From Candidatus Altarchaeales archaeon (GTDB lineage Archaea; Altiarchaeota; Altiarchaeia; IMC4; SCGC-AAA252-I15), in assembly GCA_014729705.1 (NCBI GenBank), contig WJJK01000045.1, positions 1-49,586 of the forward strand: a stretch of DNA of 49,586 nt. Reading direction: 5' to 3'. Numbering within the stretch: the first letter of the stretch is position 1; every line of letters begins with the position of its first letter. Under the pieces are notes generated by a model. It was given only the letters and a program-made list of their open reading frames with translations, made no database searches and was not told where the DNA came from. This document shows, piece by piece, positions 1 through 7,678 of this stretch. Position numbers and translations under genes: made by a program.

Positions 1-2
1 AT

Positions 3-1061
3 TTGTCTGCAGATTTCATCTTCTGTGTTTCTCGTTTAGATGGAGCAGAAGGACCTCAAGGACCCCAAGGTCCTTCAGGGAGTACGGATAAGAAACAGTT
101 TCACGGTTATCTGGGATCCTCAAATGTAGCCTTGGGGGGCTCTTTTACCGCTATACCTTTGGACGTACAAGTGGTAGCTTCTGGATTCACACACAGCCCC
201 GGGGATGCAGCGGTTACTTTTGATACGGCGATGTTAGCTGACATAACCTATTACGCTGCTGTAGATAACGTTTCAGGTGGAAATAGAAGCGAATCATCTT
301 CTATTTTACAAGTGGATACTGGATCCGGGTTTTCCTCCGTAGAAGGAACTGAAGCCCCCATGTACCACCGAAACAGTTCCCAGGGAGCTACCAACGCTTG
401 CGTTCGTATCATCAGAGAATTCAACGTTGGAGATAAAGTTCGAATAGCCGCCAGAGAGGTTTCTGGGGGTAACACATTAGAAGCCATAGGTCAACAATGT
501 GGCTTAGTTATAGTGGATTCAAAGGCTTCTGGGTCTCAGGGACCCCAAGGAATACAAGGACCCATAGGTCCTCAAGGTCCTCAAGGTCAGCCCGGAAATC
601 CTGAGGCTTCTTTACAGGGTTCTTTCCCTATTCAGGTTGTTTCAGGTACAAACACTATAACCATCAATAGTCTGGGGATAGGCGGTGTGGAGTTTGCCAA
701 AGATGATACCACTTCTACCACCACTTCTACCTCTCCTACCAATAAACTTACTTTAACTACCAGCAATCTACAAGCAGGCACTTACCGCGTTGGTTGGTCT
801 TATGAATGGAATCGAGACAATAGTCTTTTTGGAGCCTCTACTTTTAATGCCAGAGTTCAGTTAGATAATAGCACAAACCTGGCTGAGCAAGAAGTAGGTT
901 TCGGAGGACTTCCGATTTCTTCTTTTATACCCGCTTCTGGATTTGATTATAGAACTCTTTCTGCGGGAGTTCATACTATAGATTTGGATTTCTGGGGCGA
1001 AACAACTGGAAATACTTCCCGTATCCGCAGAGCAAGACTTGAAATAATGAGGATAGCATAA
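3..1061 (+). CDS. Collagen-like tail fibre protein, 5' end outside window
   Basis: The frame is already open at the window edge, so the visible 352 residues are probably the C-terminal part of a longer fibre protein; the TTG at base 3 is unlikely to be the true start. Two Gly-X-Y stretches (GPQGPQGPSG near residues 17-26 and a longer one near 178-198) flank a compact beta-rich block, and a second beta-rich block fills the last 140 residues. Collagen-like triplets in phage proteins normally form trimeric stalks between globular domains of tail fibres. The role in host binding is inferred from this architecture; I see no enzymatic motif. The stop overlaps the next start by one base (TAATG). Confidence 0.75.
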   Translation: MSADFIFCVSRLDGAEGPQGPQGPSGSTDKKQFHGYLGSSNVALGGSFTAIPLDVQVVASGFTHSPGDAAVTFDTAMLADITYYAAVDNVSGGNRSESSSILQVDTGSGFSSVEGTEAPMYHRNSSQGATNACVRIIREFNVGDKVRIAAREVSGGNTLEAIGQQCGLVIVDSKASGSQGPQGIQGPIGPQGPQGQPGNPEASLQGSFPIQVVSGTNTITINSLGIGGVEFAKDDTTSTTTSTSPTNKLTLTTSNLQAGTYRVGWSYEWNRDNSLFGASTFNARVQLDNSTNLAEQEVGFGGLPISSFIPASGFDYRTLSAGVHTIDLDFWGETTGNTSRIRRARLEIMRIA

Positions 1062-2077
1062 TGGTTTTACAGGGTTATTCATTTGACGTTTCCGAAAAAG
1101 AAATAAACCCCTCACAACTTACGGAAGAGATAAGGAACAGTGAGATCACAATCTCCGTGGACTCAAGTAAAATAGTAGAACTAGATCGCGGGTCTGTGCA
1201 GCTGACCGTTCTTTTTAAGTCTGAACTTTCGGACGAAGAAGAGTTAATCCTTAATCTTCTAGTTCAGGAACATCAGGCGGACTTTACACCCCCTTCTAAC
1301 ACTGTAATACTTGGACATCAGGTTAAAAGTACCGGAAAAGTAGTTCCAGGTCCCTTTACCTCTGATGGAAAGATGCGCATTCTTTCCAGCCATAAACCAG
1401 TTATTGACGGCAAAGAGTCTTATAACTACTTCGCTGGTAGCGGAGACGATGTAGATAAAGCAGAAATAGGCGGAGGACCACTATTCTCCATTGCGGCTTC
1501 CGGTTCAGGCTACTACACACAAGACGTCCGATTTTTAAACTCCCACCCAGAAGTACAAGAAGTAATCTGGTTGTACGGGGGCTCTATGTCCTGGGATGGC
1601 GCGGGATGGGGGGATAGTATGGATTTTGAAACTCGGGCGGATCCCACAACAGTAGTCCCACGAAGTGAGGCTGAAGGAATGGGGCTACCCGTTGATTACA
1701 ATTTAGATGGTACTAGAGTTTATTATGCGGGTCCGGGATCCGGCACTCATGCCCTGGGCAGCTTTCCGGTCTGGGTACCCAATTTTTCTGGTTCCGGTTA
1801 TTGGGATCTGGACAAAGAAACCATGACGCCCGTCCCCAATACTCAGGGGAAAGGTGCGCACGATTGGCATACAGAAGAGAAAAGTACCGGTTTCTTTCTT
1901 AAGAACGTTAGCATCTACAAAAACAGTTATAATCCTACGATCATTGACGCCACGGAGTCAATACCCTTGCCTTATGGTTGGTGGTTCAGATTGGGCTTAA
2001 ATGTGGTTTCTAATAACAACGTTAAAATCTGGGGATTTTTAAGATTGTACAGAGAAAGATTAGCCAACGATCGTTAA
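1061..2077 (+). CDS. Probable virion protein, Gly/Ser-rich, unknown fold
   Basis: This 338-residue protein starts on the last base of the upstream fibre gene's stop codon, so the two are probably translationally coupled. It has no signal peptide or membrane segment and no enzymatic motif I recognise. The N-terminal 90 residues are acidic and mixed; the rest is rich in Gly, Ser, Trp and Tyr (for example WLYGGSMSWDGAGWGDSMD), typical of beta-rich receptor-binding or decoration proteins. Position next to a collagen-like fibre suggests a fibre accessory or tip protein, but this is inference only. Confidence 0.6.
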   Translation: MVLQGYSFDVSEKEINPSQLTEEIRNSEITISVDSSKIVELDRGSVQLTVLFKSELSDEEELILNLLVQEHQADFTPPSNTVILGHQVKSTGKVVPGPFTSDGKMRILSSHKPVIDGKESYNYFAGSGDDVDKAEIGGGPLFSIAASGSGYYTQDVRFLNSHPEVQEVIWLYGGSMSWDGAGWGDSMDFETRADPTTVVPRSEAEGMGLPVDYNLDGTRVYYAGPGSGTHALGSFPVWVPNFSGSGYWDLDKETMTPVPNTQGKGAHDWHTEEKSTGFFLKNVSIYKNSYNPTIIDATESIPLPYGWWFRLGLNVVSNNNVKIWGFLRLYRERLANDR

Positions 2078-2102
2078 ACTTATTTAATATTTTGGGGTTT
2101 CC

Positions 2103-2444
2103 ATGGCAAGACTTAACCATGAGGGCGGGTTACCAGAGTTAGTATCAGAAATAGGTTTTTCTTCTGTAAAGTATTTTGAGACCTCCGTTGGAAGTACTCC
2201 CTATACTTTGTCTATAGACCCACCAGCCAAAAGAATCATTTTGAGGAACACAAGTAGTAGTGATGATGTTTTTCTCCGGCTTGATGGAGAAGAAGCCAGT
2301 AATAATGTGGGTGCTCTACCGGGAGATAACATTAAGATCTCACCACAAGCTGTATTTAGTATAGATTACGACACTATAAGCACCTTATCCGTAGTAGCTT
2401 CTGGTACTGCTTCCGTGGAAGGTATTTTAGGATTTAAGGGTTAG
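2103..2444 (+). CDS. Small hypothetical protein, probably virion-associated
   Basis: A 113-residue protein with alternating hydrophobic and polar residues (for example ILRNTSSSDDVFLRLDGEEA), consistent with a small beta-sandwich. It lacks cysteines, signal peptide and membrane segments. It follows the two fibre-type genes by 25 bases with only a weak G-rich ribosome site (TTTTGGGG) before the ATG. Its position makes it the last gene of the fibre cluster, since a promoter-like site follows directly. Function unknown. Confidence 0.5.
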   Translation: MARLNHEGGLPELVSEIGFSSVKYFETSVGSTPYTLSIDPPAKRIILRNTSSSDDVFLRLDGEEASNNVGALPGDNIKISPQAVFSIDYDTISTLSVVASGTASVEGILGFKG

Positions 2445-2447
2445 GAT

Positions 2448-2476
2448 TTGTTATTATGCATTATTTACCGTATTAT
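2448..2476 (+). promoter_or_regulatory. Sigma70-type promoter before the HNH gene
   Basis: TTGTTA (2448-2453), a 17-base spacer and TATTAT (2471-2476). The -10 matches consensus at 5 of 6 positions and the -35 at 4 of 6. The expected start near 2483 leaves a short leader containing the GGAGG ribosome site at 2488-2492 and the ATG at 2499. Spacing and short leader resemble the promoter before the NusG-like gene. Confidence 0.55.
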
Positions 2477-2498
2477 TAAAACACAACGGAGGAAATAA

Positions 2499-3155
2499 AT
2501 GGGTAAACTTAACGGGGATACTCTGGTTTTAAACAGGAGCTGGATGGCTGTACAGATTTGTTCTGTAAAGAGAGCTATTTCCTTGCTTTACCAAGGGCAT
2601 GCCAGGGTAGTAGACACTGAGGACTTTAGAACCTACAACTTTGAGGACTGGTCAGAAGTTTCGCAGCAGTTAGTACAGGTAGACGAAAACGATTTTATCT
2701 GCTCTCCTACCTTGAGCATTCGCATTCCCCGTGTTATAGTTCTAATGCTTTACGACAGACTCCCTAAAAGGCATGTGCGTTTTAGTCGAAAGAACATCTT
2801 CGAGAGGGACAAGTGGCAGTGCCAGTACTGTGGTATAAAGCCTTCCAACAAGAAGGATGCGTTGTCTTGGATGAAATCTAATGTTCTAAATTTAGATCAT
2901 GTAGTACCAAGAGCACGGGGAGGAAAAACCACCTGGGAAAACGTAGTAGCTTCTTGCTATAAGTGCAACTCAAAAAAGGGAAGCAAGACCCTCAAGGAGC
3001 TTGGCTGGAAGCTTAAGAAAGAACCGAATAAGCCCAGATGGCACCCGACTCTAAACATTCCTCTCAAGGTAGTGCCCCACAAAGAGTGGGTGAGCTTCCT
3101 TGATCTGGCTTATTGGAACACAGAGCTCGAGAATGACAACGACAACATCGGCTAA
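2499..3155 (+). CDS. HNH endonuclease
   Basis: An HNH-family nuclease of 218 residues. The catalytic module lies at about 100-160: a zinc pair C108/C111 (CQYC), the DH pair D133-H134 (NLDHVVPRARGG), N148, and a second zinc pair C153/C156 (CYKC) followed by N157. The N-terminal part (LNRSWMAVQICSVKRAISLL) resembles the conserved start of chromosomally encoded stand-alone HNH proteins rather than homing HNH enzymes. A CGGAGG ribosome site precedes the ATG. HNH proteins in tailed phages can assist terminase, but here it lies about 10 kb upstream of terL, so it may instead be a DNA-degrading or defence enzyme. Confidence 0.88.
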   Translation: MGKLNGDTLVLNRSWMAVQICSVKRAISLLYQGHARVVDTEDFRTYNFEDWSEVSQQLVQVDENDFICSPTLSIRIPRVIVLMLYDRLPKRHVRFSRKNIFERDKWQCQYCGIKPSNKKDALSWMKSNVLNLDHVVPRARGGKTTWENVVASCYKCNSKKGSKTLKELGWKLKKEPNKPRWHPTLNIPLKVVPHKEWVSFLDLAYWNTELENDNDNIG

Positions 3156-3495
3156 TCAGATTTTCAACTTTGTTAGGGGCGCCATTAGAGGCGCTTACGG
3201 ACAAGAAGAAATAAGAGGAAAGAGGATTTTGCTCCGGGGAATGAATACTCTGGGTCAGCAAATCCTAACGATGTTTTGTACAGATGAAGTGAGACTCTTC
3301 TTCACGGAGAAAAGTTTGGTCAACTATACGCGGGCGCACATGGTTTGCCCACAAGTTAGAACTTACACCAGACAAAAGATAGACATAACCATAGATTTGG
3401 AGGAGGGTTTTATTAGTGTTAAAGGCAAATCTTTTTCTATTGACAAAATAGGAGAAGATGCCTACAACCAGGGGATACACGAATACTATTTGTAG
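3133..3495 (+). CDS. Hypothetical protein
   Basis: A 120-residue protein if translation begins at the ATG at 3133, which overlaps the HNH gene by 23 bases; an in-frame ATG at 3100 would add 11 residues but would overlap further. It is mixed alpha/beta, slightly basic, with a single CTDE cysteine and no motif I know. The overlap suggests coupled expression with the nuclease, so it could be a partner of it, but nothing in the sequence proves this. Confidence 0.55.
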   Translation: MTTTTSANQIFNFVRGAIRGAYGQEEIRGKRILLRGMNTLGQQILTMFCTDEVRLFFTEKSLVNYTRAHMVCPQVRTYTRQKIDITIDLEEGFISVKGKSFSIDKIGEDAYNQGIHEYYL

Positions 3496-3518
3496 AAGCG
3501 GGGAGACGGGGAGGATGA

Positions 3519-3794
3519 TTGTCATTTCTCGATCCCGTCAACCAGTTACAAATGCGAGCGGAGTTTATCCAGGGTATTATGGAGGTAGCCCGACTTTGCA
3601 ACTGGCCGGAAAAACAAGCGGAGGAACTCAGATCTCTTCTATTGGAAGAACTGGCTTCCATAGACAACTTTATGTATGAAGTTTACGAAAGCACCGAACA
3701 GCGTGACGTGGCTTTTGCTGTGTACGAAGCGCAAATGGAAAACCTTAGACGCTGGCTTAGCTTGATGTTGGGCATCAAGATTAAGTATGTTTAG
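3519..3794 (+). CDS. Small helical hypothetical protein
   Basis: A 91-residue, mostly helical protein using a TTG start at 3519 directly after GGGGAGG (3508-3514); an internal ATG at 3552 is an alternative that would remove 11 residues. A competing ATG at 3515 lies in a different frame. The sequence has no cysteines and many charged residues, ending RWLSLMLGIKIKYV. No family recognised. It is followed closely by a small membrane protein. Confidence 0.5.
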   Translation: MSFLDPVNQLQMRAEFIQGIMEVARLCNWPEKQAEELRSLLLEELASIDNFMYEVYESTEQRDVAFAVYEAQMENLRRWLSLMLGIKIKYV

Positions 3795-3803
3795 GAGAAA
3801 AAA

Positions 3804-4034
3804 GTGAGAGAAACTATAATAACCTCTATTCTTGTGCTTATAGTAGCTTCAGTTACATTAGCCGGGGGAGGTCCTCCTCCGCAGCAGCAGATGGGACCTC
3901 TTCAACCTAATGTAGTAGTTCAATCAGAGGGAGGAAACTTTGGAGCTTATGTAGGCGCAGCAGCCACTTTAGCTTCAGCCATAATCGGTTATCTTGGCGT
4001 CAGATACGGCAGGAAGAAGAAAAGCAAGGATTAA
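3804..4034 (+). CDS. Small membrane protein with two hydrophobic segments
   Basis: This 76-residue protein starts at GTG after AGGAG. Residues 4-21 (TIITSILVLIVASVTLAG) form a hydrophobic segment that could be a signal peptide or anchor; a Pro/Gln linker follows; residues 48-67 (GAYVGAAATLASAIIGYLGV) form a second small-residue transmembrane helix; the tail is strongly basic (RYGRKKKSKD). Small size and topology fit a holin or another lysis-related membrane protein, but no lysin gene is adjacent, so this is only a possibility. Confidence 0.5.
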   Translation: MRETIITSILVLIVASVTLAGGGPPPQQQMGPLQPNVVVQSEGGNFGAYVGAAATLASAIIGYLGVRYGRKKKSKD

Positions 4035-4036
4035 AA

Positions 4037-4354
4037 ATGAAGGCAGTATTAGATATTTCTGATTTAGAGGAAATGACCAAAGAGCTTTTGGATCTAACTC
4101 CGGACGGATGGACAAGATCTATTTATTTTGACGTATCTAAGCTTTTAGAAGAAGTAGGAGAAGTAGCTGAAGCCTTAAATAAAAGCAAGTATACAGATGA
4201 GGATGTTGCAGACGAGATTACAGATGTTATAGTATGTTGTTTTGTTATAGCTTTAAAAAGAAAAATAGATCTAAATAGGGCTATGATAAACAAGCAAGAA
4301 AAAAGAGTAAAGAAACTTCTTAAGAGATTTCACGATAAAGAGTGCCCCAAGTAG
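4037..4354 (+). CDS. MazG-like nucleotide pyrophosphohydrolase
   Basis: A 105-residue all-alpha NTP pyrophosphohydrolase of the MazG type. The metal-binding signature is present: E38-E39-x-x-E42 (LLEEVGEVAEAL) and E60-x-x-D63 (DEITDVIV). Such enzymes hydrolyse nucleoside triphosphates to monophosphates and pyrophosphate; phage versions are thought to adjust the nucleotide pool or alarmone signalling of the host. It follows the small membrane protein by two bases. Its stop codon lies in the loop of an intrinsic terminator, so it closes the upstream transcription unit. Confidence 0.85.
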   Translation: MKAVLDISDLEEMTKELLDLTPDGWTRSIYFDVSKLLEEVGEVAEALNKSKYTDEDVADEITDVIVCCFVIALKRKIDLNRAMINKQEKRVKKLLKRFHDKECPK

Positions 4355-4366
4355 AGGCACTCTTTT
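4337..4366 (+). terminator. Intrinsic terminator overlapping the MazG-like gene end
   Basis: Perfect 10-bp stem AAAGAGTGCC (4337-4346) and GGCACTCTTT (4356-4365) with a 9-base loop that contains the TAG stop codon of the MazG-like gene. The T's of the 3' arm give only a short U tail, so termination may be partial. Confidence 0.7.
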
Positions 4367-4390
4367 ACAAAAAAAATCCCCGATAACAAA

Positions 4391-4426
4391 ATCTCTGCCT
4401 AAACAAAACGCGGGTGTTGCAGAGAT
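4391..4426 (+). promoter_or_regulatory. Inverted repeat in leader of the zinc-ribbon gene
   Basis: Perfect 8-bp inverted repeat ATCTCTGC (4391-4398) and GCAGAGAT (4419-4426) with a 20-base loop, located between the terminator and the GAGGAGG ribosome site of the next gene. It could be an mRNA hairpin or a protein-binding site. No U tail follows. Confidence 0.35.
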
Positions 4427-4448
4427 CCCGTATGTAGAGGAGGAAGTT

Positions 4449-5189
4449 ATGATGGCTTATGATCGCCAGTTTGTGCTGGCAGTTCTACACAATGGTTCCC
4501 CCGTAAGGGAAATCAATGGCAAGGTAACGATACCTTTTCACTCTGAATACAAAATAAGACTTAAGAATAAGAACTCTGATCTACGTGCTAAAGCCTGTGT
4601 CTGGGTAGATGGAAGAAAAGTTTCTAACTTAGGGGATTTTATCCTCAACCCTGGGGAAACTTTAGATCTTGAAAGATTTCTAACCGAAAGCATGGAATCA
4701 GGAAGGCGGTTTAAGTTTGTACCCCTGTCAGATAGCAGAGTTAACGACCCAACAGATGAAGAGAACGGTATTATCAGAGTAGACTTTTATAGAGAAAAGG
4801 GATCCTTTAACTGGTTTAAGTTAAACTACAAGGACCCAGTATATCCTTTATATAAACTAAATATGGGACCCAACAGATCTAACGACTATTCTACTTTGAA
4901 ATACGGCACTATTGTAATTACAAACCTTTCCCAACAAGGAGCGACAGTAGAGGGAGGACGTTCTGATCAGAAGTTTATCAAGGGGTCTGATTTTGAAACC
5001 GACCTCTTCCCTATAACTTTGACCTTGAGAATACAAGCCCCAGAGGAAGACGATTTAAGAAAAACAAAAGGTCCCAAGAAGTCAACGCAAGTTCGCTTTT
5101 GTCCAAGGTGTGGAGCAAGAAGGATGCGTAAAGCCAAATTCTGCCATCGGTGTGGGGAACGTTATCCTAAACGTTTAGGTAAAACATAG
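4449..5189 (+). CDS. Zinc-ribbon C-terminal protein, unknown function
   Basis: A 246-residue protein with tandem ATG codons (4449, 4452) after GAGGAGG. The N-terminal half (HNGSPVREINGKVTIPF, then KIRLKNKNSDLRAKACVWVDG) looks like a beta-sandwich shared by a family of bacterial and phage proteins of unknown function. The last 35 residues form a double-CXXC zinc ribbon: CPRCGARR and CHRCGERYP. Zinc ribbons of this kind bind nucleic acids or proteins. It stands between two leader hairpins, so it may be separately controlled. Confidence 0.65.
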   Translation: MMAYDRQFVLAVLHNGSPVREINGKVTIPFHSEYKIRLKNKNSDLRAKACVWVDGRKVSNLGDFILNPGETLDLERFLTESMESGRRFKFVPLSDSRVNDPTDEENGIIRVDFYREKGSFNWFKLNYKDPVYPLYKLNMGPNRSNDYSTLKYGTIVITNLSQQGATVEGGRSDQKFIKGSDFETDLFPITLTLRIQAPEEDDLRKTKGPKKSTQVRFCPRCGARRMRKAKFCHRCGERYPKRLGKT

Positions 5190-5196
5190 TATTAAA

Positions 5197-5223
5197 ATCC
5201 TATCCTCACATAGGGGGTAGGAT
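5197..5223 (+). promoter_or_regulatory. Leader hairpin before small zinc protein
   Basis: ATCCTATCC (5197-5205) can pair with GGGTAGGAT (5215-5223), nine base pairs with one G-U, around a 9-base loop. It ends four bases before the AGGAG ribosome site at 5228-5232. There is no U run, so a leader or processing element is more likely than a terminator. Confidence 0.35.
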
Positions 5224-5236
5224 ACCAGGAGTTTTT

Positions 5237-5485
5237 ATGGAACCGTGGAAAGCTATTCTATGCGACAGTGAAGAATGCATGAGCCTAATGTTTATTCCAG
5301 AAAACATGAAGGCTAAGAACAATAGTCTTACCCCGGAAGCCGTAGAGAAGTTTAAGATCTACCCTGAAATAGATACCAACGAGTTAACCCAGTTTACTTG
5401 TCCTCGATGTGGTAAGGTCACTACCTGGGGAATAACCAGAAGAAATGTAGCAAAGCAACTTTACGAAAGGTACTCTAATGTATGA
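5237..5485 (+). CDS. Small zinc-binding protein
   Basis: An 82-residue protein with four candidate zinc ligands: C9 and C14 (LCDSEECM) near the N-terminus and a CPRC pair near residue 55 (FTCPRCGKVTTW). The wide spacing between pairs suggests a treble-clef or ribbon fold. It ends ATGTATGA, overlapping the start of the next gene by eight bases, so it is probably translationally coupled with the membrane-GNAT gene. Function unknown. Confidence 0.55.
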   Translation: MEPWKAILCDSEECMSLMFIPENMKAKNNSLTPEAVEKFKIYPEIDTNELTQFTCPRCGKVTTWGITRRNVAKQLYERYSNV

Positions 5486-6362
5486 AGATTTTATGACCTG
5501 GCTGATGACCGAAGGTACATGGCAACACAGCGCTTGGTTTGCGTATGTTACCTTCCACGACTTGATTCAGTGGGCTATAGTGAGTATACTTGGTTTGACT
5601 GCTTGGGGACAAAGAAAGCACAAGGAAAAGTTGAACGAGCTTGTTATAGAGTTGAAGGATGAACTACAGCATGTCCATGAAGAAATACATAACCACATTG
5701 ATGAGGATGCAGCCCTACACGCAGATTTAGGACAGGAAGGAAAGATGTCCGAAGGAAAGCCTCACAAAGAAGAAAGATTTCTCATAGAACCTCTGAGCAG
5801 AGATCATTTTCAGCAGGTGGTTGATTTAGGGAATAAAGTACACGGCGATAACTACCTATCCCTGAAAGACATGGATGAGATTTTGGAGATAAGCCAAAAG
5901 AACGGACGTAACGCCAGCTTTGTGGCTCTAACAGAAGACAGAGGATGTTTAGTAGGTTTCAGGTTGGCCTTCGCTCCGGGAAAATGGATAAACAGGTATT
6001 CCAAAAAGTTAAGCCCGAAACTTTGGCCTTTTCCTGCCGAAAAAATAGCTTACTTCAAATGTAATACTGTAGACGCAAGGTACCGTAGAAGAGGTATAGG
6101 AAAACAGCTGCTCTACAGATCTATACAGGAGTGCAAGAAACAAGGCGCTAAAGCGGGCATAGCCCACATCTGGGTAAATAGCCCTGGAAACAGCGCCTAC
6201 AACTATTTCACCCGTTCTGGAGGCAAGCCTCTGGTAATGTATCGTAACTACTGGGCAGAAGAATGGCGACAGAAAGGCGCAGGTTGCTCTGCTTGTGGTA
6301 AAGAATGTGGTTGCTCGGGTATAGAGATGATTTTAAAATTCTCTCACTTTAAGGAGATTTAG
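5478..6362 (+). CDS. Membrane-anchored GNAT-type N-acetyltransferase
   Basis: A 294-residue protein in two parts. Residues 1-89 contain an amphipathic/transmembrane segment (about 20-44, ending LTAWGQRKHKEK) and a charged, His-rich coiled coil. Residues 90-275 form a GNAT domain with the acetyl-CoA loop RYRRRGIGKQLL and downstream AHIWVNSPGNSAYNYFTRSGG. An in-frame ATG at 5745 behind GGAAGGAAAG lies exactly at the domain border, so both a full-length anchored form and a free acetyltransferase may be made. A Cys-rich motif (CSACGKECGCSG) follows the GNAT domain. The acceptor substrate is unknown. Confidence 0.78.
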   Translation: MYEDFMTWLMTEGTWQHSAWFAYVTFHDLIQWAIVSILGLTAWGQRKHKEKLNELVIELKDELQHVHEEIHNHIDEDAALHADLGQEGKMSEGKPHKEERFLIEPLSRDHFQQVVDLGNKVHGDNYLSLKDMDEILEISQKNGRNASFVALTEDRGCLVGFRLAFAPGKWINRYSKKLSPKLWPFPAEKIAYFKCNTVDARYRRRGIGKQLLYRSIQECKKQGAKAGIAHIWVNSPGNSAYNYFTRSGGKPLVMYRNYWAEEWRQKGAGCSACGKECGCSGIEMILKFSHFKEI

Positions 6363-6656
6363 ATGTCCAAGAGATTAGAAGATGGTGTGTGGGTCGTAGT
6401 TTGTGATTGGGAGGACCCTAAAACAGGAGAAGGCTGTACCTTAGGAGTAGAAGGTAATCCCGCCATGTATGTTGACCCCGACGGAGGGCGTAATCCTAAA
6501 CTTCATTTCCAGTGTGGTAGACACCACGGGATAGTGAAGCAAGAAGAGAAACCTGAGTTCCAACTGCCTGAAGGACACAAGTTGAACCAGGAAGTAGTTT
6601 CCAGTGATGTAGATAAAACTCAAGTAGAAGAGGTAGAGGAAGATGAGCGAGAATAA
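6363..6656 (+). CDS. Hypothetical protein with scattered Cys/His
   Basis: A 97-residue acidic protein starting one base after the GNAT gene ends, with AAGGAG just upstream. It contains two widely spaced cysteines (VVCDWED, GCTLG), then FQCGRHHGIVK, a possible irregular metal site. The C-terminal third is strongly acidic (DVDKTQVEEVEEDERE) and overlaps the next gene by 14 bases. No known family recognised. Confidence 0.55.
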   Translation: MSKRLEDGVWVVVCDWEDPKTGEGCTLGVEGNPAMYVDPDGGRNPKLHFQCGRHHGIVKQEEKPEFQLPEGHKLNQEVVSSDVDKTQVEEVEEDERE

Positions 6657-6933
6657 CCAGGAGGAAAAGTCCACCCTATCTTTCGGACAGTACACTATAG
6701 AACTTTCCAATGGACCCAGCATGGTATACAGAATAAATCAGGAGGGGCATAAGGAATGGATAGCGGCTTGTCCTGAACCAGAAACGGCTATGGCCGTAGT
6801 AGAAGGTATGGTACTAGTAGAAAACAAAAGGTTCTACTACCCAGACTCAAAACCAACCATAAATTTTGAGAATAGTAACGAACCAAAGCAGAATAAAGAA
6901 GTCCCCAAGTTTCTGCAAAGGAAGAGATCGTGA
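6643..6933 (+). CDS. Small hypothetical protein
   Basis: A 96-residue protein with a mixed beta-rich core (FGQYTIELSNGPSMVYRI) followed by an Asn/Lys-rich tail (QNKEVPKFLQRKRS). It overlaps its neighbours at both ends (14 bases and 4 bases), placing it firmly inside the operon. No enzymatic motif, signal peptide or membrane segment is visible, and I cannot assign a function. Confidence 0.5.
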   Translation: MSENNQEEKSTLSFGQYTIELSNGPSMVYRINQEGHKEWIAACPEPETAMAVVEGMVLVENKRFYYPDSKPTINFENSNEPKQNKEVPKFLQRKRS

Positions 6934-7340
6934 AAATCGGAGAAGCTGTCCTGGAGATAGAGCACCTGGAGCAGCGCTTAGAAGTCCTACAAGCGCGTAT
7001 GCGCAACGATCATGGACAGGGACGACCCCTGACCTATCTTCTGGAAAAAGTAGAGAGCACAGCGAATAGGCTGCGTGATCTTCAAATAGCTACAGAGTGG
7101 ACTTACCAGAATGTGGTCATCAACAAAATGCCTTTGGGTTCCTATGCAGCAAAGAGGGAACAAATAGAAAGACTGCTTGAGATTTTAGAAAGCGTCGATT
7201 CTCCCGACTTGCGGGAGAAAATCGATGAGCTTCATGAAGCCAAAAAAGAAATCACACGTGTTATAAACACGGTGTACTGGACTTATGATTTGATGCTGCC
7301 GGAAGTAAAGGTACCAAATAAGTCCGAGGAGGAAAACTAA
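6930..7340 (+). CDS. Coiled-coil protein, possibly DIP1984-like
   Basis: A 136-residue helical protein starting at GTG in a GTGA overlap. Heptad-like runs cover residues 3-55 (EAVLEIEHLEQRLEVLQARM) and 75-115. The opening KIGEAVLEIEHLEQRLE resembles the DIP1984/septicolysin-like family of small coiled-coil proteins, but the match is by eye and weak. An ATGG start of the next gene overlaps its stop. Probably an oligomeric helical protein; role unknown. Confidence 0.5.
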   Translation: MKIGEAVLEIEHLEQRLEVLQARMRNDHGQGRPLTYLLEKVESTANRLRDLQIATEWTYQNVVINKMPLGSYAAKREQIERLLEILESVDSPDLREKIDELHEAKKEITRVINTVYWTYDLMLPEVKVPNKSEEEN

Positions 7341-7675
7341 TGGGTTTCTTCATCAGACCAAAGTCCTCTACTCGCGATAACGAGCAGGGACTTAATAACG
7401 TAGAAGCCGTCGGTGTGGTACAAGACTACGAAGACGAGTACATACCCACCAGCGGATTTGATCCAGCGGATAACACATCTGGCGCTCGCCACAACCGGGA
7501 CCCCAAGCGAAGAGAAGCCGCACCAGGCGCACCGTTGCCTACTGGTGCAAGACCTGCAGGAGCACCAGCCGGTGCCTCCGGAGGTGTTCGGGGTTGGAGA
7601 GGTGCTACTACCCGAAACGTTTCCAGCGGATTTGGTAAAGGTACTCGCGCAGGAAAGACTGGCGTTAGGAGATAG
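7340..7675 (+). CDS. Disordered Gly/Ala/Pro/Arg-rich protein
   Basis: A 111-residue protein whose second half is low complexity (APGAPLPTGARPAGAPAGAS), ending with a basic Gly/Arg/Lys tail. It follows a GAGGAGG ribosome site and overlaps the preceding stop by one base (TAATG). The region is also open in the +1 frame for 88 codons, but that reading lacks a comparable ribosome site and consists of composition-driven sequence. Likely an intrinsically disordered nucleic-acid-interacting protein; no family assigned. Confidence 0.5.
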   Translation: MGFFIRPKSSTRDNEQGLNNVEAVGVVQDYEDEYIPTSGFDPADNTSGARHNRDPKRREAAPGAPLPTGARPAGAPAGASGGVRGWRGATTRNVSSGFGKGTRAGKTGVRR

Positions 7676-7678
7676 TTA

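Noticed and set aside
3458..3679. An open frame through ATG 3515 overlapping the small helical gene
   Set aside because: Its translation is irregular and it overlaps two better-supported genes; the TTG frame at 3519 has a helical, protein-like product and continues to the next gene boundary.
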